NCBI RefSeq assembly: GCF_002245895.1
Contig: NZ_NPJZ01000001.1
Location: 2,516,501-2,580,500 of the forward strand
Direction: 5' to 3'
DNA from: Rhodococcus sp. OK302
GTDB lineage: Bacteria > Actinomycetota > Actinomycetes > Mycobacteriales > Mycobacteriaceae
Length of the DNA: 64,000 nucleotides
Below, piece after piece: positions 12,337 to 21,200 of this stretch. The notes beneath the pieces were generated by a model. That model searched no databases and was not told the origin of the DNA. It saw nothing but the letters and a program-made list of their open reading frames with translations. The position numbers and the translations under genes were made by a program. Each line of letters opens with the position of its first letter. The first letter of the stretch is position 1.

Positions 12337-14229
12337 ATGGACGAACGTAGCCTTGAACAGTTGGTGACTGACGTTGCGGCTCAGTTGATGCCGGCGGATG
12401 CAGTGACCTCGGCGGAAGCCGCAACGGCTGTGCTTCGTGACCTGGTCGAGTATTTCGGTGTCGACGTCAGCTTTCTTCGCCGCAACGATCATTCGATCGG
12501 AGCGACGGTGCTTGTCGCCGAATGGCCTGTACGCGAGAATGTTCCGGTCCCGGATCCACTGGGGGTCGTCTACTTTCGTGATGCGGATCCGGTTTTTGCT
12601 TCGGCCGAGCATGCGCGCGAAGTCCTGATCGTTCGTCCTGAACCCAGCGACTTTCAAGACCGAGTCCGGGAAGGGACCGGAGTGGCGGAGACGTCGATGG
12701 CTGCGGTTCCCTTGCTTTCGGGGCCCGTCACTACCGGCGTCCTGGGGTTTGTCAAGTTCGGCGACAGGGCATGGTTGAGTCGGGAGATCAATGCGCTCAA
12801 AGCAATTGCAACGCTGTTCGCTCAACTGCAGGCACGCGTCGTAGCCGAGGTGCAATTACGATATCTGGCGAATCACGACGAATTGACAGGGCTGTCCAAC
12901 CGTCGCATGCTCCTTACCGAGCTCGAACGGCGACTCCAGGTGGGCGAGCCGGGTCCGGTTGCTCTCCTGTTTCTGGACGTGGACAGGCTCAAGGTCGTCA
13001 ACGACCTCCTGGGACACACTGCCGGTGACGTGTTCATTCACGAGCTCGGAAGTCGCCTGCAGAACAGATTTCCGAATGACGTCGTGGTTCGGCTCGGTGG
13101 TGACGAATTTGTAGTCTTGATCTCGCAATCCACGGATGTGGCAACGGCGGAATTGATAGCGAAGGATGCACAAGCAGTCGCTACGAGACCGATTTCTCTC
13201 GAAACCGAAGAAGTTGGTCGAACGGTCAGTGTCGGGGTGGCTGTTGCCGATCCGGGAGAGTGCAGCGTAGTCGAGTTACTCAGGCAGGCAGACGAAGCAG
13301 TGTTGGCTGCGAAGGCTGACGGGGGCAATGCCGTGGTCATTTGCACCGAAGAGATGCGTGCGGCCAACGATGATCACTCCGAGATCGAGATGCACCTTCG
13401 GGCAGCGATTCGTAACGGCGAGCTCGAGGTGTTCTACCAGCCCGTGGTCGATCTGGCGTCGGGAGTGATCGTCGGAGTCGAGGCGCTGGTTCGGTGGAAT
13501 CACCCCGTACGTGGTTTGCTCCAACCGGATGCATTCATCGAGATTGCGGAGGCAGCAAATTTATCCGGCGAATTGGGCCGGAAAGTGCTCCGTGAAGCTT
13601 GTCGGCAGCTCGCTCAATGGCGAGCAGAAGTTCCCGACCAGCGTCTGCAGATGTGTGTCAATGTATCTCCGGCACAACTCATCACGTCTGACTTCGTAGA
13701 TTCCGTAGCCGGCGAACTTCGAACGCACGGACTCTCCGGTGACGTGTTGACTCTCGAGATCACCGAGCACGCAGTCATGCACGATCTACCGCATGTGCTG
13801 GCTACACTGCGAGGTCTCGAGGAACTCGGTGTTCGCATCGCGATCGATGATTTCGGAACCGGACACAGTTCTCTCGGACAATTGAAGGTCTTGCCGGTCA
13901 GCGCTCTGAAGATCGATCGTGGTTTCGTTCACGAATTGGGAGTCGATCACAACGATTTGGCGATCGTGCAGTCCATCATGGGGCTTGCAGCGTCCTTCGG
14001 GCTGAATGTGGTTGCCGAAGGAGTGGATACGAGCCTCGCGGCCGAAGTTCTGATGGACCTGGGTTGTCGGTACGCTCAAGGATTTCTGTTCAGTCGGCCG
14101 GTGCAAGCCGAGCGTCTCTTGGAGATGCTGAGGAAGGGACGTGTGCCTACGCCTATATCTCCTTACACGCGTAGCCCTACTTCCACGATTGCACGTGCCA
14201 CGGTGGAAACGGAGGCATTGCAGGATTGA
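12337..14229 (+). CDS. GAF-GGDEF-EAL cyclic di-GMP enzyme
   Basis: 630 residues: N-terminal GAF sensor (about 20-170), GGDEF diguanylate cyclase (about 175-335) and EAL phosphodiesterase (about 345-600). The cyclase site reads RLGGDEFVVL, intact. The inhibitory RxxD five residues upstream is replaced by FPND, so product inhibition through a classical I-site is unlikely. The EAL domain keeps EALVRW, CVNVSPAQL, LEITEH, IDDFGTGHSSL, LKIDRGF and the glutamate of VVAEGVDT, so it looks active. Both synthesis and breakdown of c-di-GMP are therefore possible, as reported for the similar M. tuberculosis Rv1354c. The ATG is preceded by CAGGAG and lies 30 bp after the E1-nitroreductase gene. The last 67 bp overlap the convergent ANTAR gene. 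Confidence 0.93.
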   Translation: MDERSLEQLVTDVAAQLMPADAVTSAEAATAVLRDLVEYFGVDVSFLRRNDHSIGATVLVAEWPVRENVPVPDPLGVVYFRDADPVFASAEHAREVLIVRPEPSDFQDRVREGTGVAETSMAAVPLLSGPVTTGVLGFVKFGDRAWLSREINALKAIATLFAQLQARVVAEVQLRYLANHDELTGLSNRRMLLTELERRLQVGEPGPVALLFLDVDRLKVVNDLLGHTAGDVFIHELGSRLQNRFPNDVVVRLGGDEFVVLISQSTDVATAELIAKDAQAVATRPISLETEEVGRTVSVGVAVADPGECSVVELLRQADEAVLAAKADGGNAVVICTEEMRAANDDHSEIEMHLRAAIRNGELEVFYQPVVDLASGVIVGVEALVRWNHPVRGLLQPDAFIEIAEAANLSGELGRKVLREACRQLAQWRAEVPDQRLQMCVNVSPAQLITSDFVDSVAGELRTHGLSGDVLTLEITEHAVMHDLPHVLATLRGLEELGVRIAIDDFGTGHSSLGQLKVLPVSALKIDRGFVHELGVDHNDLAIVQSIMGLAASFGLNVVAEGVDTSLAAEVLMDLGCRYAQGFLFSRPVQAERLLEMLRKGRVPTPISPYTRSPTSTIARATVETEALQD

Positions 14230-14858
14230 GCGTGGCGCGCGATCAGTACGTACGCTTCATCGATTCCCGTTGCTCTGGCATCCGCGATGATGCCCTTCGC
14301 CTGTTCGAGAATGATTCGAACCTTCAACGATTCCTGCAGTTGTGTGCGGATCTGCTGAAATTGATGGCGTTTGGATGCGTTGACGCAATAGCCGGTGGCC
14401 ATGTCCGCCACAATGCGTGCGAGCATGGTCTCGTCGGTGGACCAGATGCGTGGTCCATCCGAATACAGACTCAATACACCGATGGTCTCTCCATTGATCA
14501 TCATCGGAACACTTATCGCGGCAGCGATTTCGAGTTGCCGTGCCTGCGACGCGAGGTCGGGCCAGAGATCGGCGCGTTGCCGGATGTCGGTAACGGCGGT
14601 GACATCGCCGTTGTCGTAGCTCGAGCGTCCGGGCCCGGACTGGAGGCTTTCCTGGCATCGCTCGATGTCGGCACTGACATCGGTGATGGTGGTGACGCAT
14701 CGCAGTTCGCCGTCACTGACCAGACTGATGCTTCCACCTGTCAAACCCAGCACGTCGACGCTGTTGTCGACCAACTCGGTCAGAGCATCTTCCACAAGGT
14801 ATGCCGTCGGGAGCGTCCGTACGAAATGTGCTAAAACATTCGCAAATTCGAGATTCAT
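14163..14858 (-). CDS. GAF-ANTAR RNA-binding regulator 1
   Basis: 231 residues: a GAF sensor domain (about 15-160; internal SGPGRSSYDNGDVTAV and AAISVPMMINGETIGVLSLY) followed by a C-terminal ANTAR domain (about 172-231; LEQAKGIIADARATGIDEAY). ANTAR domains bind tandem RNA hairpins and act as antiterminators or translation regulators. The gene has a structured leader at 14859-14964 that is shared with the NRPS and glycosyltransferase operons, suggesting membership of the same regulon and possibly autoregulation. Its 3' end overlaps the GGDEF-EAL gene by 67 bp on the opposite strand. The GAF ligand is unknown. Confidence 0.9.
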   Translation of the reverse strand: MNLEFANVLAHFVRTLPTAYLVEDALTELVDNSVDVLGLTGGSISLVSDGELRCVTTITDVSADIERCQESLQSGPGRSSYDNGDVTAVTDIRQRADLWPDLASQARQLEIAAAISVPMMINGETIGVLSLYSDGPRIWSTDETMLARIVADMATGYCVNASKRHQFQQIRTQLQESLKVRIILEQAKGIIADARATGIDEAYVLIARHAQSCNASVSTVARAIVEVGLRV

Positions 14859-14964
14859 GAGGGCAACCTACTCGTCTGCGCGGTGAGGACGAGCTGCCGG
14901 GAATCAAGGGTAGCTCCGAAGAAGATCGCAGCACTGCCGGGAAATCAGGAGCAGTGGACCGCCT
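14859..14964 (-). promoter_or_regulatory. Conserved three-hairpin leader, copy A (ANTAR gene)
   Basis: 5' leader of the ANTAR gene. Hairpin 1 is at 14932-14956 (CACTGC/GCAGTG arms). Hairpin 2 is at 14891-14915 (GAGCT.CC / GG.AGCTC arms, loop CTTGATTCCC; one A-C mismatch in RNA sense). Hairpin 3 is at 14871-14893 (CTCGTC/GACGAG) and ends 12 nt before ATG. Hairpins 2 and 3 share bases 14891-14893, so they cannot form together. The same architecture, loop core and spacing occur at 15067-15170 and 30918-31022. No described riboswitch was recognised. Confidence 0.65.
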
Positions 14965-14970
14965 AGTCGA

Positions 14971-14999
14971 AAGTTACACCGATCCGCGCTCCAAGACCA
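14971..14999 (-). promoter_or_regulatory. Candidate promoter A for ANTAR gene
   Basis: Read on the minus strand: TGGTCT at 14999-14994, a 17-bp spacer, then TAACTT at 14976-14971. The same pair at the same spacing precedes the NRPS leader (15032-15060), and a close variant precedes the glycosyltransferase leader. The start site would fall near 14964. Confidence 0.5.
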
Positions 15000-15031
15000 T
15001 CACCGTTTTTGATCGGGTTTCCTCGGGGCTG

Positions 15032-15060
15032 TGGTCTTCACGAGGTGAGAGGAGTAACTT
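15032..15060 (+). promoter_or_regulatory. Candidate promoter N for NRPS operon
   Basis: TGGTCT at 15032-15037 and TAACTT at 15055-15060 with a 17-bp spacer, matching the divergent ANTAR promoter exactly in both hexamers although the spacers differ. Transcription would start near 15067. Confidence 0.5.
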
Positions 15061-15066
15061 TCAGTT

Positions 15067-15170
15067 AGTAGCAGTTCTGCCCCTGAGCCCTGGCAGCGCT
15101 GTGGAGTTCTCGGAGCTACCCCTGATTCCTGGTGGCACGTCTATTGGCACGGACGAGCAGGCAGGCCACC
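15067..15170 (+). promoter_or_regulatory. Conserved three-hairpin leader, copy N (NRPS)
   Basis: Hairpin 1 at 15077-15096: CTGCC / GGCAG around the 10-nt loop CCTGAGCCCT. Hairpin 2 at 15115-15136: GCTACC / GGTGGC around CCTGATTCCT, preceded by the conserved TCGGA. Hairpin 3 at 15138-15155: CGTC / GACG, the weakest of the three copies, ending before the conserved GACGAG-x-AGG and 13 nt before ATG. The layout supports the start at 15171 over an in-frame codon at 15132 that lies inside hairpin 2. Confidence 0.65.
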
Positions 15171-17072
15171 ATGAAGCATATTCAGCGCCCCACATCCGAT
15201 CCTCGGACTTATTCGACACCCGCAGGTTCTCCGTTCGACGACGCAGTAGTGCGGCGAATCGCGCAGACCGTGAAAGTATTGCCGGGAGCCCTAGCTGTCT
15301 CGTCGTGGGACGGAACCCTCGATTACGGTGAACTATGGCTTCGTGCAGAGAGATTGGCGGGCGACCTTCGCACGGCCGGCGTTGCGCGCGGAGATCTGGT
15401 GGCGCTGTGTCTGCCCCGTTCGGCGGACTGCGTTGTCAGTGCGTTGGCGGTCATCTCAGTCGGTGCCGCCTACGTGGCTCTCGATCCCCGGCAGCCTGAT
15501 GCGAGACTGCGTTTCGCGCTTGCAGACAGTTCTGCGGGGGTGCTCGTGGCGCACCCCGAAGTTGCTGCCAGGGTGGGATGGCCGACGCCGATCGTGCCGT
15601 CTACCGGCGTTACGGCCGAGAGCACGGATGTCCACCGCGCGACAGTCGATATTGGCGATGCGCCGATCGAAGCGGAGTCCGGCGATCTTGCCTACGTCGT
15701 TTACACGTCGGGTTCGACAGGTCAGCCGAAAGGTGTTGCTGTCCAACACGGAGGACTCCTCAATCTGATCGACTGGCACCAGCGCGCGTTCTCGGTCACC
15801 GGAACTGATCGGTGCACGATGATCGCCAGTCCAGGGTTCGATGCTGCGGTGTGGGAACTGTGGCCGGCCCTGACTGCAGGCGCGTCGCTCCATATTGTCC
15901 CCGTCGGATTGGAGAACGACCCTGTGCGACTGCGTGATTGGATCGTTGCTGAACGTGTGACGGTGTGCTTTGTTCCCACCCCGCTCGCGGAGTCCTTGAT
16001 CGCGATGACCTGGCCGAGCGAAACGCGTCTGCGGTTCCTCCTGACCGGTGGCGACGTGCTGTACCACCGGCCGCCGATCGGGTTGCCGTTCACATTGGTG
16101 AACAACTACGGATTGTCCGAGGCCACAGTAGTTTCCGCCTCGGGAATCGTCGAGCCCGCGGTTTCGGTCGGCGAACTTCCCCCGAGCCTCGGCCACGCGA
16201 TCGACGGCGTCGAACTCTTGGTGATCGGTGACGACGGTTTGCCGCTGCCGAGCGGTGAGGTGGGGGAGTTGGTTGTACGTGGGGTGTCGGTGGCTCGCGG
16301 ATATGTCGGCATGCCCGAACTGACTGCTCGAAAATTTTCCGGCAGTAGCGATGATCTGACGAAGCGTGAGTATCGAACCGGTGATCTGGTGCGCTTGAAC
16401 GAGTTCGGTGAAGTGGAGTTCGCAGGTCGCTGCGACGATCAGATTCAGATTCGGGGAAATCGCGTCGAGATCGGTGAGGTCGTCGGAGTACTCGATCGTC
16501 ATCTCGCAGTTCGCGCCAGCACGGTGATACTGCTGGGTGAGCGGGAGAATCCGAAACTCGTGGCCTTCGTGGTACTCGATGGCCAGGGATTTGACTGCTC
16601 CGAACTTCAGACGCATCTTGCCGAGCATCTTCCTGCGCATATGTTGCCTCGCAACATTATCGCGCTCGAATCTTTGCCCACGACGGCAAACGGAAAGGTG
16701 GACCGAGCCGCGCTCGAGGTGTTGGCACAGACCGCCGAGCAGTCCGAGCGGGGGTCGTTGGCCGGACCACGTAACGACGTCGAGGCGACTCTCGCACAGA
16801 TCGTAGCGACGCGACTGGACCTGCCGGAGGTCGGGATCGACGAGAACTTCTTCACCCTCGGTGGCCACTCGATGCTGGGTGCTCAGTTGATCATCCGGAT
16901 CGCCGAGGTGTATGGCGTCGAAATGTCGTTGTTGGAACTGTTCGACAATCCGACCGTGGCCGATATGGCGTCGAAGGTGGAAGAGCTTCTGGTCAAGGAG
17001 ATATCGGGAATGAGTGACGATGAGTTGCTCGAAGCCGAAGCGCAGTTGGCGCCGGCGGAACGGAGTGAGTAA
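15171..17072 (+). CDS. NRPS adenylation-thiolation didomain protein
   Basis: 633 residues: adenylation domain (about 20-530) and peptidyl carrier domain (about 545-615). Motifs: A3 YTSGSTGQPKGV near residue 178, A4 FDAAVWELW, A5 NNYGLSEAT, A7 YRTGDL, A10 NGKVDRAAL. The carrier motif LGGHS places the phosphopantetheine serine at about 567. There is no condensation domain, so this is a loading or stand-alone A-T unit. The start of the specificity code reads D-A-x-x-W, compatible with an aromatic or hydrophobic amino acid but not decisive. The stop overlaps the P450 start by one base (TAATG), suggesting coupled translation. A-T plus P450 pairs such as NovH/NovI hydroxylate a carrier-bound amino acid; the same role is inferred here. 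Confidence 0.92.
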   Translation: MKHIQRPTSDPRTYSTPAGSPFDDAVVRRIAQTVKVLPGALAVSSWDGTLDYGELWLRAERLAGDLRTAGVARGDLVALCLPRSADCVVSALAVISVGAAYVALDPRQPDARLRFALADSSAGVLVAHPEVAARVGWPTPIVPSTGVTAESTDVHRATVDIGDAPIEAESGDLAYVVYTSGSTGQPKGVAVQHGGLLNLIDWHQRAFSVTGTDRCTMIASPGFDAAVWELWPALTAGASLHIVPVGLENDPVRLRDWIVAERVTVCFVPTPLAESLIAMTWPSETRLRFLLTGGDVLYHRPPIGLPFTLVNNYGLSEATVVSASGIVEPAVSVGELPPSLGHAIDGVELLVIGDDGLPLPSGEVGELVVRGVSVARGYVGMPELTARKFSGSSDDLTKREYRTGDLVRLNEFGEVEFAGRCDDQIQIRGNRVEIGEVVGVLDRHLAVRASTVILLGERENPKLVAFVVLDGQGFDCSELQTHLAEHLPAHMLPRNIIALESLPTTANGKVDRAALEVLAQTAEQSERGSLAGPRNDVEATLAQIVATRLDLPEVGIDENFFTLGGHSMLGAQLIIRIAEVYGVEMSLLELFDNPTVADMASKVEELLVKEISGMSDDELLEAEAQLAPAERSE

Positions 17073-18295
17073 TGATCACGACACCGATCAAGAACCCCAG
17101 TCTGATTCGGCTGCTTGACCCAGAGGTACTTGCCGATCCTTACTCCCTGTACGCCTCGCTGCGGGACGAATCGCCGGTGATGTGGGATCCGTACCTCCAC
17201 GCGTGGGTGGTCACCAGATATGCAGATGTGGCTGACGTACTCACCCGCTTCAAAGCCGACCGGACTCCGACGCCCGCCAAACTGGCCGAACTCGGTATGG
17301 AGCAGTTGACCCCGGTCGCTCAGGTCATGGTGCGGCAGATGCTCTTTCTCGACCCGCCTCAGCACGGCCGAGTGCGAGGTCTTGCGGCGGCGGCATTCAC
17401 ACCTCGTCGAATAGCGGCTTTGCGCAGTCACATTCAGGAGATCACCGACTCATTGATCGACGCCGTGATCGATGACGGTGAAATGGAAGTGATGGAGATG
17501 CTGGCAAATCCGCTACCGGCGATCGTGACGGCGGAGATGCTGGGCGTACCGACAGAAGATCACGAGTTGCTGAAGAAGTGGTCTAGCGACTTCGCCGAGA
17601 TGCTCGGCAATTTCCAGCACAATCCAGGGCGGGTTGCCGGCGTTCTGCGCAGTGTCGAAGAGATGACGGACTACTTCCAGACCGCCGTGCGCCGAGAAGC
17701 GACAGACCCGACTGAGGGGTTGATCGGCGCGCTGTGTGCCGCCGAGATCGACGGCGACTGCCTCAGCGAAGACGAGATTGTTGCCAATGTCGTTGTAACC
17801 ATGGTGGGTGGCCAGGAAACCACGACCAACCTGATCGGCAACGGACTGCTCACGCTGCTGCGTCATCCACGTGAGTTCACGGCTTTGAGAGCGGACCCCC
17901 GTGGACTATCCGCAGCCATCGAGGAACTACTGCGATTCGAGAGTCCGAGCCAACATACGGCGCGGATCGCGCCCGCCGACGTCGAGATCGCCGGGCAACC
18001 GATACCAGCCGGTCAAGCAGTAATCGCGGTGATGGGTGCCGCTAACCGTGATCCCGCTCGATTCCCGGATCCGGGTCGACTCGATCTGGGGCGAAAGGAC
18101 AACCGGCATCTTGCATTCGGATGGGCTGGGCACTTCTGTTTCGGCGCTCCGCTTGCGCGCATGGAAGCGCAGGCGGCCTTCGGCACAGTGCTCGCCCGCC
18201 TGCCTGCACTCGAGTTGGAACCCGGGCCGATCAGATGGAGGCCGAACCTGGGGTTACGCGGGTTGCAGTCTCTGCACGTGCGGTGGTCGAAATGA
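17072..18295 (+). CDS. Cytochrome P450
   Basis: 407-residue soluble bacterial P450. The I-helix oxygen-activation motif is GGQETTTN, the K-helix ExxR is ELLR, and the heme-binding segment is FGWAGHFCFGAPLAR with the cysteine ligand at about residue 356. In that segment the usual fourth-position glycine is alanine (FGWAGHFC rather than FGxGxHxC), a mild deviation. It sits between the A-T protein and the C-A-T-TE synthetase, overlapping both by one to four bases, so the substrate is probably the carrier-bound amino acid or the dipeptide product. Ferredoxin and reductase partners are not in the operon; a ferredoxin reductase-like gene at 59744 is distant and need not be connected. Confidence 0.92.
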   Translation: MITTPIKNPSLIRLLDPEVLADPYSLYASLRDESPVMWDPYLHAWVVTRYADVADVLTRFKADRTPTPAKLAELGMEQLTPVAQVMVRQMLFLDPPQHGRVRGLAAAAFTPRRIAALRSHIQEITDSLIDAVIDDGEMEVMEMLANPLPAIVTAEMLGVPTEDHELLKKWSSDFAEMLGNFQHNPGRVAGVLRSVEEMTDYFQTAVRREATDPTEGLIGALCAAEIDGDCLSEDEIVANVVVTMVGGQETTTNLIGNGLLTLLRHPREFTALRADPRGLSAAIEELLRFESPSQHTARIAPADVEIAGQPIPAGQAVIAVMGAANRDPARFPDPGRLDLGRKDNRHLAFGWAGHFCFGAPLARMEAQAAFGTVLARLPALELEPGPIRWRPNLGLRGLQSLHVRWSK

Positions 18296-21200
18296 CTGCT
18301 GTCGATAGTGGAGCCGAGAGTGAAACATTGGCGGCAGCTCGAAAGGCGCTCCTGGAGAGCCGACTTCGAGGTGTCCGAACGTCTCGTGACACACAATCCG
18401 AACTGATACCGCGCCGTGTAGGCAGAACAGACGGCGAGTACACCGCGCCACTTTCGGCCTCACAGCTGCAACTCTGGTATCTGAGCCGACTGGCTCCGGA
18501 ATCACGTGCCTACAACGAACTCATCACGGTTCGAAAGGAGGGTACATTCGACCCCGAAGCCTTCCGTTGGGCTTTCAACGAGTTCATCCGCCGACATGAG
18601 GCCTGGCGCACGACGTTCGAGATGGGCGACACGGCGCCACGGCAGGTGATTCATCCACCCGTCACTTTCGAATTGCCGGTAATCGATCTGAGTTGCCTAT
18701 CTGCCGATCGAGCTGAATCGGCAGCGACCGACCTCGCCGCAGAAGACACACGCCGCCCCTACGATTTAGCCGCCGGACCGTTGATACGGCCGCACTTGGT
18801 GCGGCTGTCCGAGACCAGTCATCGTTTGTATCTTGGGATCCATCACCTCATCTTCGACGGGGTCAGTCTGTATCGGATCTTCCTGCCGGAGTTGGTTTCG
18901 CTGTACAACTCACGCGTCGCCCTCGAACCTCCACCGGTGGCAGAGCCGCCCGTCCAGTACTCGGACTACTCGGTGTGGGAGCGGAACTGGTCGGAGGGCG
19001 AAGAGATGGCGAGCAGAGTCGAGCGGTGTCGTGCACGGTTGGAAGGCTCAGCGCCGTTGGAACTTCCACTCGATCGACCCCGCCCGCCGAAGCCTCGATT
19101 TGTCGGTTCGGTTGCGTCGCTGTCGGTAGACGCTCGTACCGTGGCGGCACTGCGACATGCGGCTGCCGGGCAGGGGGCAACACTGTTTCACGCTTTGACC
19201 GCAGCGTATGCCTACTGGCTTCAGTGCTACACCGGAAATGACGACGTCACCTTTGCGACTCCGACTGATATGCGGCAACGGCCCGAACTCGAATCCATGG
19301 TGGGCTACTGCCTCACTCCGACAGTGCTGCGGGCGCAGATCAATGCGGAACGGTCTTTTGTCGAAGCGATCGGGTACATGCGAGGTGAGGTGCTTGATGC
19401 GCTTAGTCGAGTCGTGCCGTTCGAACGTCTCGTCCGTGGATTGGATCTTCCGCGAGATCCTCGACTGAACCCGGTCTTCCAATCCGTTCTGGTCCTGGAA
19501 CCGCCCGCAGTCAGCGTTGACGACGAATGGTCCCTGCACCAAATGGAAAACGCAGTCAGCCGTGCGGTGGGGCAATCCAAGTTCGATCTGAGTCTCGAAT
19601 TGGACGAACGCTCCGACGGGCACTTGGAGGGCCGATTGAGCTACAACACAGACATTTTCGACTCCACCACTATCGAATCGATGAAGCGCCACTTCGAGTT
19701 GCTGCTGCGCCGGTGTGCGACTGAGCCGACTGCAGTTCTCGGTGACCTCTCCGTGGCCGACGCGGACGACGCAGCCCGGCAGCTGCGTGAGTTCAACCCG
19801 ACGGGGATCGCGGGGAAGGCTCCGGCGACGATCCACGAGTACATCCTGGCGCGGGCGGCACGGATACCGGATATGCCGGCAGTAACCGTGGGCGAAAACC
19901 GGCTCACCTACCGCGGCCTGGTACAGCGCGCTCAGCAGATAGCAACTCGGCTTTCCCGATCCGGAGCCGGTCCGGGAACCGTAGTGGCCGTGATTATGCC
20001 GCGCACCATCGACCTGGTACCCGCAATCCTCGCGGTACTGATGTGCGGCAGCGCCTACCTGCCGATCGAACCGCGGCACCCAGTGCGTCGCAGTCGGTTC
20101 ATGATGGGAGACGCCGGAGCGTCGATCGTGCTCACCACGACGGCGTTGGTGGATGAATTGGATTGGGTGGATGTCGCGGTCCTCCCGGTCGACGGGACGG
20201 AGCATGGGGTGGGGCCTGGGACGGAGCATGGGGTGGGGCCTGGGGCGGAGCATGGAGTGGAGTCCGGTCCGGATGTCAATCTTGATTCAAGTTATTGCGC
20301 TGAGACGGATCTCGCCTACATCCTTTACACTTCGGGATCGACCGGAATCCCCAAAGGTGTTCAGGTTGAACATCGCAATGTCGTAGACCTGATGGCAACC
20401 TTGCCGGCCGCAACGGATCTCGGCGTCGACGACACCGTGCTCTCGGTTGCCTCGTATACCTTCGACATGTCGGTCGGCGACTATTTTGTCACTCTCGGAC
20501 TCGGCGCCAGCCTGGTTGTCGCGACCACCGAGCAGATGCATGACCCACGCAGGCTTGCTGAACTGATCGAGAGTTCGCGCGCAACTCGGATGAGTGCAAC
20601 ACCCACCAGTTGGGCAGCACTCCTGGCTGCCGGGTGGGCCGGCCGGCCGGGGTTGCTCGCGGCGTCGGTAGGTGAACCGCTTCCCGATGCTCTCGCGGCA
20701 TCGCTGACGGAGGTATGCGCCGGAGTATGGAACGGATGGGGGCCGACAGAGACCACCGTATTCGCAGGCGGAGGGTTGGTTCGTTCGGATGAGCCGGTTA
20801 CAGTCGGCCGACCATTGCCGGGAACCCGTGTCTACGTGACGGATACGAAGGGGCGTCTCCTTCCGCTGGGTGTGCCGGGAGAAATCGTCATCGGGGGACC
20901 GGGCGTTTCGCGAGGCTACCTCAGTCGGCCGGAAGAGACCGCGAAGCGATTCGGACGTGATCCGTTCATGGAAGGAGAGCGCGTCTATCGCAGCGGCGAC
21001 AGAGGACGACTACTTTCGGACGGACGATTGCAGCACCTCGGCCGATTCGACAACCAGGTCAAGATCCGTGGATTTCGGATCGAATTGGGCGAGATCGAAT
21101 GTGTTCTGCGAGAACACCCCGGGGTGGCCGCTGCGGCACTCGATGTTCAGCAGGATCAGTCCGGACGGCCTCGGCTGGCGGCATTCATCGTCGAAGATGC

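Noticed and set aside
14859..15170. The leader hairpins as canonical ANTAR dual-hexaloop targets
   Set aside because: Loops are about 10 nt with closing C-C positions, and the A1/G4 hexaloop pattern is missing; kept only as an unknown RNA element.
15132..15170. ATG-proximal extension of the first NRPS protein from 15132
   Set aside because: It lies inside the conserved leader hairpins, and the other two leaders place the start right after hairpin 3, matching 15171.
20197..20268. The short tandem repeat as part of a CRISPR array
   Set aside because: Units are contiguous with no spacers and lie in frame inside an adenylation domain.
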